Assembly: GCF_009659535.1 (NCBI RefSeq)
Contig: NZ_VJZZ01000001.1
Span: 1-64,000, forward strand
DNA length: 64,000 nt
Direction of reading: 5' to 3'
Source: Aggregicoccus sp. 17bor-14
GTDB taxonomy: Bacteria; Myxococcota; Myxococcia; Myxococcales; Myxococcaceae
Under the pieces are notes generated by a model. That model was not told the DNA's origin. It saw only the letters and a list, made by a program, of their open reading frames with translations, and searched no databases. Numbering within the stretch: the stretch's first letter is position 1; each line of letters begins with the position of its first letter. This document shows positions 40,297 to 48,867 of the stretch, one piece after another. The position numbers and the translations under genes are program-made.

Positions 40297-40629
40297 ATGA
40301 GCGACAAGCGCAAGAAGACGCGGGTTCCCCTCGACATCTACGTGAACAAGTACATGGGCGGCGTGCCCTACATGGCCCGCACTGCGGACATCAGCCCGGA
40401 CGGGGTGGGGCTGGCGCGACTCATCGAGCCGCAGCACCACGGCAAGCGCGTGGGCCTGCAGTTCCAGCTCCCCGGCTCCGAGGAGGTCATCTACGCGGAG
40501 GGCGAGGTGGTGCGCGAGTGGGTGGGCGCCAGGCGCACCGAGGGCACCGGCGTGCGCTTCACGCTGCTCACCGAGCGCCACCGCAAGATGATCTCCGCCT
40601 ACGTGCACGAGGCGGGCGACGAGCACTGA
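40297..40629 (+). CDS. Single-domain PilZ protein
   Basis: A 110-residue PilZ-like protein: KRKKTRVPLDIYVNKYMGG at the N-terminus, ARTADISPDGVGLARLIEP (the D/NxSxxG part of the c-di-GMP site) and VVREWVGARRTEGTGVRFTLL near the end. The first Arg-rich motif is RKKTRVPLD rather than the canonical RxxxR followed by the usual spacing, so c-di-GMP binding is plausible but not certain. AAGGA lies seven bases before the ATG. In myxobacteria such proteins bear on motility and exopolysaccharide; no such genes adjoin it here. Confidence 0.8.
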   Translation: MSDKRKKTRVPLDIYVNKYMGGVPYMARTADISPDGVGLARLIEPQHHGKRVGLQFQLPGSEEVIYAEGEVVREWVGARRTEGTGVRFTLLTERHRKMISAYVHEAGDEH

Positions 40630-40757
40630 CGCGCCCGCGCGCCTCCCCCCTGCGCGCTCCGTCGCCTTCTTGACTCAGCCGGGCGCGGGCCGATTGAATG
40701 GACCGAATGGCGTCTCGTCGGTTCGCAGTACCTCACTTCCCTGGGGGGAGGGCTCTC

Positions 40758-41573
40758 GTGAAGCATTCTCTGTGGTTGCTGACGCTCGGACTGCCGCTTG
40801 CGGCGCTGGGCCAGACGAAGGCGCCGGCCAAGGCGCCTTCCCATCCTGCCCCGGCGGCCGCGCCGGCCCCGGCTCCCGCCAAGCCCGCTCCCGGCGTGAG
40901 CTGGGAGGGCCAGGTGGTGCGCGCCACGGGCGCTGGCGCCCCGGACATGAAGGCCAGCAGCCCCGCGCAGGCGCGGCTCGGCGCCGAGAAGGCGGCCCAG
41001 CTCGATGCGTTCCGCAACCTGCTCGCGCAGGTGCGCGGCATCCAGGTGAGCGCGGGCAAGACCGTGGGCGACGCCATGTCGCAGGACGAGGTCCGCGGCA
41101 AGGTGGAGGGCGTGCTGCGCGGCTTCAAGGTGACCGGCAAGCGCTACTTCTCGGACGGCGGCGTGGAGCTGGACGTCGAGGTCCCGCTCGCCGCCGTGAC
41201 GAGCGCGGTGGTGCCCACTTCCGGTGAGGCGCTCGCGCTCAACGAGAAGGGCGAGCCCAGGAACACCGGGCTGGTGGTGGACGCGCGCGGGCTCGGCGCG
41301 AAGCCGGTGCTCGCCCCGCGCCTGGTGGATGCGAGCGGCAAGGCGCTCTACGGCCCCGCGGCCCTCGGCGCCGAGGCGCGCGGCGTCGCCGCGTGGGCCG
41401 CGAGCCTCGAGGCCGCGAAGAAGAGCGCGCTGGTGGGCGAGCACCCGCTCACGGTGAAGGCCACGCGCCTCGAGGGCTCGGACCTCGTGCTCTCCGCGGA
41501 GGACGCGGGAAAGCTCGCCTCCGCCAACAACAGCTTCCTGGCCGAGGGCCGGGTGGTGATCGTCACCCAGTAG
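40758..41573 (+). CDS. Secreted LPP20-domain envelope protein
   Basis: A 271-residue exported protein (signal HSLWLLTLGLPLAALG), a Pro/Ala/Lys linker, then an LPP20-like domain: SPAQARLGAEKAAQLDAFRNLLAQVRGI with GKRYFSDGGVELDVEVPL. A second domain (about 165-270: LVVDARGLGAKPVLAPRLVDASGKALYG, SLEAAKKSALVGEHPLTVKA) has an alpha/beta pattern. GTG start with a GGGGGGAGGG run upstream. First gene of a four-gene operon. LPP20 domains occur in outer-membrane lipoproteins and in FlgT; the function here is unknown. Confidence 0.78.
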   Translation: MKHSLWLLTLGLPLAALGQTKAPAKAPSHPAPAAAPAPAPAKPAPGVSWEGQVVRATGAGAPDMKASSPAQARLGAEKAAQLDAFRNLLAQVRGIQVSAGKTVGDAMSQDEVRGKVEGVLRGFKVTGKRYFSDGGVELDVEVPLAAVTSAVVPTSGEALALNEKGEPRNTGLVVDARGLGAKPVLAPRLVDASGKALYGPAALGAEARGVAAWAASLEAAKKSALVGEHPLTVKATRLEGSDLVLSAEDAGKLASANNSFLAEGRVVIVTQ

Positions 41574-41605
41574 TCCGCCTCGCGCGGCCCAGGGAGTTCC
41601 AAGAC

Positions 41606-42802
41606 ATGAAGGCACTGAAGCTCACGGCCGTCACGCTGCTGGCGGCCTCGCTGTTCTCCGCCGCGGCCCTCGCCGCGCAGCCCGCGTTCGTCACTCAGGA
41701 GGCCACGGGCGAGGCCGCGATCGTCGCGGGCAACCGCGACAAGGCCAAGCGCGACGCGAAGAACAACGCGCTGCGCGAGGCGGTGGAGCGCGTGGCGGGC
41801 GTGATGGTCTCCGCCGACACGCTCTCGGCCAACAGCCAGCTCATCAGCGACCGGGTCTTCGCCAACAGCGCGGGCTACGTGCGCAAGTACGAGGTCCTCA
41901 AGGAGGAGGAGGCCAACGGGGTGGTCCGCACCACCGTGCGCGCCGAGGTGGGCACCGCCGAGCTCGACAAGGATCTCCAGTCCGTGCAGGCCCTGGTCAA
42001 CCGCCTGGGCAACCGCAAGCTGGTCATCGTGCTGCAGGAGCAGTCCGCGGATGCGAACAAGGTCGTAATGAGCAGCGGCGTGATGGCGCAGGTGCTCACG
42101 GACGCCTTCAAGGCGGACGGCTGGCGCATCCTCGACCCCGCGTTCGCCGCCGGGAAGCTGGAGCTCGCCTCGGGCGTGTCGCTCGGCACCCCGGACAAGA
42201 AGGTGATCCAGGACCTGAACCGCGCGGACTACGTGCTCGCGGGCACGGTGAACTTCCGCCACCAGAGCGTCGCGGACCTGCCAGGCCTGGGCAAGGACGC
42301 CTCCATCTACCCCGTCACGGGCGAGTGGGATCTGGCCGTCTTCGCCACCGACTCGGGCACGCAGATCGCGAAGCTCAGCGGCAAGTTCAACAGCACGCCC
42401 GCGGACCTGGGCCCCAAGGGCTCCGCGCTCATCTCCTACGAGCGCACCTCCTTCGACATCGCGAAGTACCGGGGCAAGGAGGTCGTCGCCGAGGTGCGCA
42501 AGGCCGTGGTCGAGCACCTCAGCCGTGCCGAGCAGAACGGCAATGCGGTGGTGATGACCGTGGTGGGCTTGCCGGACTACGCGGCGGTGCAGGGCTTCAA
42601 GCGCGTGCTCGCCGAGTCCGTCACCGGCATGCGGGACGTGAAGCCGGGCAGCTTCGGCTCGGGCAAGGCCCAGTTCGACGTGACCTTCGTGGGCAGCACG
42701 GACGAGCTCGCCGAGCAGCTGGGCGGCAAGAGCTTCAAGGGCAAGCGCGTCAGTGTCACCGGCGTGTCCGGCAACACGGTCGAGCTGACCCTGGCGAAGT
42801 AG
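41606..42802 (+). CDS. FlgT-like periplasmic protein
   Basis: A 398-residue exported protein (signal LKLTAVTLLAASLFSAAALA). It shows the layout of the flagellar assembly protein FlgT: an N-terminal LPP20-type helix-strand domain (NRDKAKRDAKNNALREAVERVAGV), a middle alpha/beta domain (RLGNRKLVIVLQEQ, MAQVLTDAFKADGWRIL, DYVLAGTVNF) and a C-terminal domain (GNAVVMTVVGLPDYAAVQGFKRVLAE). No flagellar genes are present and myxobacteria glide, so a non-flagellar envelope role is likely. It shares the LPP20 motif with the gene before it and overlaps the next gene by one base. Confidence 0.75.
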   Translation: MKALKLTAVTLLAASLFSAAALAAQPAFVTQEATGEAAIVAGNRDKAKRDAKNNALREAVERVAGVMVSADTLSANSQLISDRVFANSAGYVRKYEVLKEEEANGVVRTTVRAEVGTAELDKDLQSVQALVNRLGNRKLVIVLQEQSADANKVVMSSGVMAQVLTDAFKADGWRILDPAFAAGKLELASGVSLGTPDKKVIQDLNRADYVLAGTVNFRHQSVADLPGLGKDASIYPVTGEWDLAVFATDSGTQIAKLSGKFNSTPADLGPKGSALISYERTSFDIAKYRGKEVVAEVRKAVVEHLSRAEQNGNAVVMTVVGLPDYAAVQGFKRVLAESVTGMRDVKPGSFGSGKAQFDVTFVGSTDELAEQLGGKSFKGKRVSVTGVSGNTVELTLAK

Positions 42803-43194
42803 TGGGCGCCTCCCGCACGCTCCCGCTGGCCGCGGCCGCCGCGCTGCTCGGCGCCTGCGCCAGCGCGCCTCCGGGCCCCTCGGCCACGGTGGCCCGGGCG
42901 CGCGGCCTGCTGGAGGGCTCGCGCTCGGCGCGCGGCAACGTCGTGCTGCGCTGCACCCCGCGCGAGGCCGAGGTCGTGCTGGACGGCGTGCCGCAGGGGC
43001 TGTGCTCGGACTTCGAGGCCGCGAGCGCCGCGCTCACCCTGGGCGAGGGGCTGCACAGCATCGAGGTGCGGCGCGAGGGCTACTGGCCGTACACCACCTA
43101 CGTCGAGCCCAACGGGGCTCGCACCACGCTGCGCGCGGTCTTGCGCCCCTCGTCGGGGGGGGCGGCGGCCGCGCAGGCGGGGGATGCCAAGTGA
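42802..43194 (+). CDS. PEGA-domain lipoprotein
   Basis: A 130-residue lipoprotein (signal LPLAAAAALLGACAS, Cys at 19) with one PEGA domain: GNVVLRCTPREAEVVLDGVPQG, then GEGLHSIEVRREGYWPYTTYVEP. PEGA modules are small surface-associated beta domains. GTG start overlapping the previous stop (TAGTG). The C-terminus is Ala/Gly-rich. Confidence 0.82.
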   Translation: MGASRTLPLAAAAALLGACASAPPGPSATVARARGLLEGSRSARGNVVLRCTPREAEVVLDGVPQGLCSDFEAASAALTLGEGLHSIEVRREGYWPYTTYVEPNGARTTLRAVLRPSSGGAAAAQAGDAK

Positions 43195-43205
43195 GGAAGG
43201 CGCAC

Positions 43206-43964
43206 ATGCTTCGTCGCTCCATCGGTCCCGCGGTGCTCGCCGCGCTGCTGCTGCCGGCGCTCGCGCTCGCCAGCGTGGGCAAGGTCTCCGTGCTCGAGGG
43301 GCACGCCGCGCGCACACCTTCCTCTAGCGCGAAGCAGGCGCTGCAGGTGGGTAGCGAGGTGGAGCTGGGGGACACGCTGGACGTCGCCGCCGCCTCCAAC
43401 CTCAAGCTCACGCTCAATGACCGCAGCGTGATCATGCTCGGCGAGAACAGCCAGCTGCGCATCGACGAGGCGAGCTTCGAGGGCCAGGAGCGCAAGGGCT
43501 TCAGCGCGACCCTGGGCTTCGGGAAGATCTGGTCGCACGTCGAGAAGATGCTCGCCGGCTCCAACGCCAAGTTCGAGGTGCGCACCGAGCGGGCGGTGGC
43601 CGGCGTGCGCGGCACCATCTTCCGCGTGGACGCGGTGAAGCTGGTGGGCGCCACCACGCAGCTCGCGCACCGCGCCCACACCGTGGTGCGCGTGGTCGAG
43701 GGGCGCGTGGCGGTGGAGGCCCAGGTGAAGAAGGCGCTGAAGGGTGCGACGCCTCCACCCAAGAAGGGTGCGCGCGTGCAGGTGCCCGGGCCCACCGAGA
43801 TCAGCGCCGAGCAGTGGGAGCGCCGCTTCGTGGAGCTGCAGGCGAACCAGCAGGTGTCCGTCGGCGAGGAGCTCTGGAAGGAGGCGGCCGTGGACCCCGC
43901 GTCGAAGAAGGACGCCTTCGCCCGCTTCGTGGACCGCAACGCCGGCACGGGCGCCAAGCGCTAG
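43206..43964 (+). CDS. Exported FecR-domain protein
   Basis: A 252-residue exported protein (signal PAVLAALLLPALALA) with a FecR/LysM-associated beta domain: VGKVSVLEGHAARTP, LQVGSEVELGDTLDVAAASNLKLTLNDRSVIMLGENSQLRI, and the signature KFEVRTERAVAGVRGTIFRV. There is no N-terminal cytoplasmic anti-sigma segment, so it is not a FecR anti-sigma factor but a periplasmic protein using the same fold. The C-terminal 70 residues are basic and then helical. GAGGAAGG upstream. Last gene of the operon. Confidence 0.82.
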   Translation: MLRRSIGPAVLAALLLPALALASVGKVSVLEGHAARTPSSSAKQALQVGSEVELGDTLDVAAASNLKLTLNDRSVIMLGENSQLRIDEASFEGQERKGFSATLGFGKIWSHVEKMLAGSNAKFEVRTERAVAGVRGTIFRVDAVKLVGATTQLAHRAHTVVRVVEGRVAVEAQVKKALKGATPPPKKGARVQVPGPTEISAEQWERRFVELQANQQVSVGEELWKEAAVDPASKKDAFARFVDRNAGTGAKR

Positions 43965-43980
43965 CAGGCGGGCGGGGCGC

Positions 43981-44001
43981 TCCCGGCGGAAAACGCCGGG
44001 A
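43981..44001 (+). terminator. Hairpin after the FecR gene
   Basis: TCCCGGCG (43981-43988), loop GAAAA, CGCCGGGA (43994-44001): a perfect 8-bp stem 17 bases after the FecR stop. No T-tract follows. It probably ends the LPP20-FlgT-PEGA-FecR operon before the tRNA promoter. Confidence 0.5.
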
Positions 44002-44028
44002 AGAGGCGGGGCAGGGGACCGTGTTTCC

Positions 44029-44058
44029 TTGACAGCCGAAGACGCGCCTTGCTATTCC
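44029..44058 (+). promoter_or_regulatory. Promoter of tRNA-Val
   Basis: A perfect -35 hexamer TTGACA (44029-44034), 18 bases of spacer, then TATTCC (44053-44058) preceded by TGC, like an extended -10. The tRNA begins 20 bases later. The -10 is a weak match. Confidence 0.5.
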
Positions 44059-44077
44059 CCGCGCGCCTCACACAGAC

Positions 44078-44152
<75 letters not shown>

Positions 44153-44167
44153 ATACGCAGTCTTCGA

Positions 44168-44207
44168 GCGGGCGGCAGGTCTTCGGGCCTGCCGCCCGCG
44201 TCCTTTT
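44168..44207 (+). terminator. Intrinsic terminator of tRNA-Val
   Basis: GCGGGCGGCAGG (44168-44179) and CCTGCCGCCCGC (44188-44199), a perfect 12-bp stem with an 8-base loop, followed by GTCCTTTT. A classical Rho-independent terminator. Confidence 0.9.
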
Positions 44208-44241
44208 CCGCGTCGTCTTTCGTCCCTGAACGAGGTCCTCC

Positions 44242-46170
44242 ATGTCCGAGCAGATCACGGTGACCCTGCCCGACGGCAGCCAGAAGCAGGCGCCGCGCGG
44301 CATCACCATTGCCGACTTCGTGCGCGACCACATCGGCGCGGGGCTCGCCAAGGCGGCGCTCTACGCCAAGGTGAACGGCAACGAGATGGATCTCGCGCGC
44401 CCGCTCACCGAGGACGCGCAGCTGCAGATCTTCACCCCCAAGAGCCCCGAGTCCATCGAGCTCATCCGCCACGACGCCGCCCACCTCGTGGCGAGCGCCG
44501 TGCAGCGCCTCTTCCCCGGCACCCAGGTCACCATCGGCCCGGCCACCGAGGAGGGCTTCTATTACGACTTCTACCGCGAGCAGCCCTTCACCCCGGAGGA
44601 CCTCGAGAAGATCGAGGCCGAGGCGAACGCGGAGATCCAGAAGAACATGCCCTTCGTGCGCGAGGAGGTCTCGAAGGACGAGGCCATCGCGCTGTTCACG
44701 AAGCTCGGCGAGAAGTTCAAGGTGGAGATCGTCGAGGACATCTTCGCCAAGGGCGCCAAGACGCTCACGCTCTACCGCCACGGCGACTGGGTGGACTTCT
44801 GCCTCGGGCCCCACAGCCCCAGCACGGGCAAGGTGGGCGTGATCAAGCTGCTCTCCTCGAGCGGGGCCTACTGGCGCGGCGACCACCGCAACCCGATGCT
44901 CCAGCGCATCTACGGGACGGCCTTCTTCGACAAGAAGCAGCTCAACGAGTACCTCACCCGCATGGAGGAGGCGCGCAAGCGCGACCACCGCAAGCTGGGC
45001 AAGGAGCTGGACCTCTTCCAGTTCCACCCCTACGCGCCGGGCGCCGCCTTCTGGACCGCCAAGGGCACCACGCTCTACACCACGCTCTCCAGCTGGATGC
45101 GCCGCCTCACGGCGGAAGACGGCTACGTGGAGATCAAGACCCCGCTCATGTTCAACAAGGGGCTGTGGGAGACCAGCGGCCACTGGGGCAAGTACAAGGA
45201 GAACATGTTCCTCGTGCTGGACAGCGAGTCCGGCGAGCACGACTTCTCGCTCAAGCCGATGAACTGCCCCAGCCACCACCTGTTCTACGGCTTCAAGCGC
45301 CACAGCTACCGCGACCTGCCCCTGCGCCTGCACACCCAGGACGTGCTGCACCGCAACGAGGCGGCCGGCTCGCTCGGCGGCCTCACCCGCGTGCGCCAGT
45401 TCGCCCAGGACGACGCGCACATCTACTGCGCCGAGAGCCAGATCGCGGACGAGGTGCGCCGCTTCGTGAAGCTGCTGGACCGCGTGTACACGGCCGTGGG
45501 CCTCAAGTACGCGGTGAAGCTCTCCACGCGCCCCGCGCAGCGCCTGGGCGATGACTCCCTCTGGGACCGCGCCGAGGGCGGCCTCAAGAGCGCCCTGGAG
45601 ACGCTGGGGCTCGCCTACGAGCTCAAGCCCGGCGACGGCGCCTTCTACGGCCCCAAGATCGACTTCGAGGTGAGCGACAGCATCGGGCGCAAGTGGCAGC
45701 TGGGCACCATCCAGCTGGACTACCTCGCCCCCGAGCGCTTCGACCTCACCTACGTGGGCGAGGACAACGCCGAGCACCGCCCGGTGGTGCTCCACCGCGC
45801 CATCTTCGGCTCCTTCGAGCGCTTCATCGCCATCCTCATCGAGCACTTCGCGGGCGCCTTCCCCGCCTGGCTGGCCCCCGTGCAGGCGGTCATCGTCACC
45901 GTGGCGGACCGCCAGCTCGACTACGCCCGCTCGGTGCGAGACCAGCTCCGCGCGAAGGGCTTCCGGGTGGACCTGGACGAGCGCGGCATGACCCTGAACG
46001 CCAAGATCCGCGAGGCGCAGGTGCAGAAGACCCCGTTCACCCTGGTCATCGGGGACAACGAAGTGGAGGCGGGCGCCGTGGCGCCGCGCCGTTATGGTGG
46101 GGAGGACCTCAAGAGCATGAAGCTGGACGCCTTCACGGCCCTGCTCTCCCAGGAGGGGGCGCTGCCCTGA
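44242..46170 (+). CDS. thrS: Threonyl-tRNA synthetase
   Basis: A 642-residue class II synthetase, the same length as the E. coli enzyme. Domains: TGS (1-65), editing domain with HDAAH and FCLGPH (HxxxH/CxxxH zinc-like set), catalytic core with MNCPSHH (zinc Cys), motif 2 ([18 protein letters not shown]) and motif 3 ([18 protein letters not shown]), and an anticodon-binding domain ([42 protein letters not shown]). It charges tRNA-Thr and clears Ser-tRNA-Thr. GAGG lies upstream of the ATG. First gene of the conserved thrS-infC-rpmI-rplT-pheST-ihfA cluster. Confidence 0.97.
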   Translation: MSEQITVTLPDGSQKQAPRGITIADFVRDHIGAGLAKAALYAKVNGNEMDLARPLTEDAQLQIFTPKSPESIELIRHDAAHLVASAVQRLFPGTQVTIGPATEEGFYYDFYREQPFTPEDLEKIEAEANAEIQKNMPFVREEVSKDEAIALFTKLGEKFKVEIVEDIFAKGAKTLTLYRHGDWVDFCLGPHSPSTGKVGVIKLLSSSGAYWRGDHRNPMLQRIYGTAFFDKKQLNEYLTRMEEARKRDHRKLGKELDLFQFHPYAPGAAFWTAKGTTLYTTLSSWMRRLTAEDGYVEIKTPLMFNKGLWETSGHWGKYKENMFLVLDSESGEHDFSLKPMNCPSHHLFYGFKRHSYRDLPLRLHTQDVLHRNEAAGSLGGLTRVRQFAQDDAHIYCAESQIADEVRRFVKLLDRVYTAVGLKYAVKLSTRPAQRLGDDSLWDRAEGGLKSALETLGLAYELKPGDGAFYGPKIDFEVSDSIGRKWQLGTIQLDYLAPERFDLTYVGEDNAEHRPVVLHRAIFGSFERFIAILIEHFAGAFPAWLAPVQAVIVTVADRQLDYARSVRDQLRAKGFRVDLDERGMTLNAKIREAQVQKTPFTLVIGDNEVEAGAVAPRRYGGEDLKSMKLDAFTALLSQEGALP

Positions 46171-46207
46171 CGGCGCTGCCCTGATGTCGGTCCTGTGCTG
46201 ACGTCTC

Positions 46208-46235
46208 TTGACTCTCAGTGGTAGAAAAGTATCTT
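46208..46235 (+). promoter_or_regulatory. Candidate infC promoter
   Basis: TTGACT (46208-46213), 16-base spacer, TATCTT (46230-46235), in a noticeably A/T-richer stretch between thrS and infC. Matches are 5/6 and 4/6 to the sigma-70 consensus. It would give infC a transcript independent of thrS. Confidence 0.5.
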
Positions 46236-46272
46236 CCCCCCTCTTTTGAAGGGGGTAGTGGCTCAACCCCCC
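46236..46272 (+). promoter_or_regulatory. infC leader with two mutually exclusive hairpins
   Basis: CCCCCT (46237-46242) can pair with AGGGGG (46250-46255) around a 7-base loop. The same GGGGG (46251-46255) can instead pair with CCCCC (46267-46271) around an 11-base loop. The second hairpin ends a few bases before the GGAGGA ribosome binding site of infC, so the switch could affect initiation. No T-run follows either hairpin, so a translational rather than transcriptional effect is more likely. Confidence 0.4.
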
Positions 46273-46291
46273 GTTTTCGGAGGACTTTCAC

Positions 46292-46981
<690 letters not shown>

Positions 46982-47041
46982 TAGAACCGGCTGTCGGCTT
47001 ACGCTGTCGGCCTTTGACGAAGTTGAAGAGGATCAGTCCCC

Positions 47042-47251
47042 ATGCCGAAGATGAAGACGAAGAGCGCCGCGAAGAAGCGGTTCCAGGTGAAGAAGTCCGG
47101 GAAGGTGAAGCACGGCAAGGCCTTCGGGAAGCACCTCTTCACCCACGCCAAGACCCCGGCCGGCAAGCGCCGCAACCGTGGCACCGGTCACCTGCGTGAC
47201 ATGGATGCCAAGAAGGTCATCAAGGAGCTGTTCCCCTACGGGGCGAACTAG
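47042..47251 (+). CDS. rpmI: Ribosomal protein bL35
   Basis: A 69-residue bL35: MPKMKTKSAAKKRFQVKKSG, basic throughout, with HAKTPAGKRRNRGTGHL and the C-terminal IKELFPYG. Between infC and rplT as in most bacteria. GAAGAGGA lies upstream of the ATG. Large-subunit protein. Confidence 0.96.
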   Translation: MPKMKTKSAAKKRFQVKKSGKVKHGKAFGKHLFTHAKTPAGKRRNRGTGHLRDMDAKKVIKELFPYGAN

Positions 47252-47349
47252 TCGATCACCTCAATCACGAGGGGCATTTGCCGTGCGGAGCGGCGTGAAG
47301 CCGGCGCCGCCGGAGCCCCCCGTCCAGTCGAGCAGTCAGGAGTCAGCAC

Positions 47350-47697
47350 ATGCGCGTCAAGAAGGGTTTCAAGGCTCGTCGCCGTCGTAATCGGATTTTG
47401 AAGCTGGCCAAGGGTTTCCGCGGCCGCCGGAAGAACTGCTACAAGCGCGCGAACCAGGCCGTCGAGCGCGCGCTCGACTACGCCACGCGCGACCGCGCGG
47501 CGCGCAAGCGCAACTTCCGCCGCCTGTGGATCGTCCGCATCAACGCGGCGGCCCGCCTGGTGGGGCTCTCCTACTCGAAGCTGATCGCCGGTCTGACCAA
47601 GAACCAGGTCGCCCTGGACCGCAAGGTCCTCGCCGACATGGCCGTGGCGGATCCCGCGGGCTTTGCTGCCGTCGCCAACATCGCGAAGGCGGCCTAG
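47350..47697 (+). CDS. rplT: Ribosomal protein bL20
   Basis: A 115-residue bL20: [27 protein letters not shown]-type N-terminal extension, then [40 protein letters not shown] and a C-terminal domain with [26 protein letters not shown]. It is essential early in 50S assembly and represses its own operon in E. coli. The roughly 100-base gap after rpmI is GC-rich and may fold, but I could not match it to a known L20 operator. AGGAG lies upstream of the ATG. Confidence 0.97.
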   Translation: MRVKKGFKARRRRNRILKLAKGFRGRRKNCYKRANQAVERALDYATRDRAARKRNFRRLWIVRINAAARLVGLSYSKLIAGLTKNQVALDRKVLADMAVADPAGFAAVANIAKAA

Positions 47698-47723
47698 CAG
47701 CGACTCAGTAGCTGTGAAGTTCA

Positions 47724-47759
47724 GGGGCTGCCTGTCGAGGGCGGCCCCTTTTCTTTTTT
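47724..47759 (+). terminator. Terminator/attenuator between rplT and pheS
   Basis: GGGGCTGCC (47724-47732) pairs with GGCGGCCCC (47740-47748; one T-G wobble) around a 7-base loop, followed by TTTTCTTTTTT (47749-47759). This is a canonical intrinsic terminator placed immediately before the pheS ribosome binding site. In E. coli the pheST operon is controlled by an attenuator at the equivalent place. A weak leader frame from GTG 47715 reads through the hairpin with two Phe codons in the T-tract; no T-box is seen. Confidence 0.8.
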
Positions 47760-47771
47760 CCAGAGGACGCG

Positions 47772-48821
47772 ATGCAAGACCGGTTGCAGGCGCTCGCGGC
47801 GGCGGCGCGGCGGGACATCTCCGTCGCCTCCGAGCCGGCTGCGGTAGAGGCGCTGAGGGTGCGTTACCTCGGCAAGAAGGGCGAGCTCTCGGGCGTGCTG
47901 GGCGGCATGGGGAAGCTGCCGCCCGAGGAGCGGCGCGCGCTCGGCGAGATTGCCAACCAGGTGAAGGCCGAGATCGAGGGGCTGCTCGCGGACGCGGTCG
48001 GCCGCGCCGAGGCCGCCGCGCTCGAGGAGCAGCTTCGAGGCCCGCGCCTGGACGTGAGCCTGCCGGGGCGCGGGGTGGCCCCGGGCCGCCGCCACCCGGT
48101 GAGCCGCACGCTCGAGGACATCGTGCGCGTGTTCAGCCGGCTCGGCTTCGAGGTGGCGAGCGGGCCGGAGATCGAGCTCGACTTCTTCAACTTCGAGGCG
48201 CTCAACCTGCCGAAGGATCACCCTGCGCGCGACATGCAGGACACCTTCTATCTGGACCCAGGCAGCCTCGGGCACAGCAAGCCCCCGGACAGCCCGGTGC
48301 TGCTGCGCACGCACACGAGCCCCGTGCAGGTGCGCACCATGCTCAACCGGCAGCCGCCGTTCCGGGTGGTGTGCCCGGGGCGCGTGTACCGGCGCGACTC
48401 GGACATCACGCACACCCCCATGTTCCACCAGGTGGAAGGCCTGCTCGTGGACAAGGACGTGAGCTTCGCCGAGCTCAAGGGCACGCTGGACGCGTTCGTG
48501 AAGGCCTTCTTCGGCAGCGAGACGAAGATCCGCCTGCGCCCCTCGTTCTTCCCCTTCACCGAGCCCTCGGCCGAGGTGGACATCTCCTGCACCAGCTGCG
48601 GCGGCAAGGGCTGCCGCGTGTGCAAGCAGACCGGCTGGCTCGAGGTGCTGGGCGCCGGCATGGTGCACCCCAACGTGTTCCGTGCCTGCGGCTACGATCC
48701 CACGCAGGTGACCGGCTTCGCGTTCGGCATGGGCGTGGAGCGCATCGCGATGCTGCGCTACCGCATCGACGACCTGCGGATGATGTTCGAGAACGACGCG
48801 CGCTTCCTCGAGCAGTTCTGA
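47772..48821 (+). CDS. pheS: Phenylalanyl-tRNA synthetase alpha subunit
   Basis: A 349-residue class II catalytic subunit. An N-terminal coiled coil (about 1-90) is followed by [21 protein letters not shown], motif 2 ([34 protein letters not shown]), and motif 3 ([22 protein letters not shown]). A four-cysteine element ([18 protein letters not shown], about 275-293) suggests a structural zinc site, known from a subset of bacterial PheS. It works as (alpha-beta)2 with PheT. AGAGGA precedes the ATG; an intrinsic terminator lies directly upstream. Confidence 0.97.
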   Translation: MQDRLQALAAAARRDISVASEPAAVEALRVRYLGKKGELSGVLGGMGKLPPEERRALGEIANQVKAEIEGLLADAVGRAEAAALEEQLRGPRLDVSLPGRGVAPGRRHPVSRTLEDIVRVFSRLGFEVASGPEIELDFFNFEALNLPKDHPARDMQDTFYLDPGSLGHSKPPDSPVLLRTHTSPVQVRTMLNRQPPFRVVCPGRVYRRDSDITHTPMFHQVEGLLVDKDVSFAELKGTLDAFVKAFFGSETKIRLRPSFFPFTEPSAEVDISCTSCGGKGCRVCKQTGWLEVLGAGMVHPNVFRACGYDPTQVTGFAFGMGVERIAMLRYRIDDLRMMFENDARFLEQF

Positions 48822-48867
48822 GTCCTCCCTCGAACCGCCGCGCCAAGGCGCACCGGAGAACGCACCC

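Noticed and set aside
43206-43964. FecR-domain protein as an anti-sigma factor
   Set aside because: It lacks the N-terminal cytoplasmic and membrane segments, has a cleavable signal peptide, and no ECF sigma gene is adjacent.
47698-47775. A T-box riboswitch before pheS
   Set aside because: Only about 70 bases separate rplT and pheS, too short for a T-box, and the conserved T-box bulge sequence is absent.
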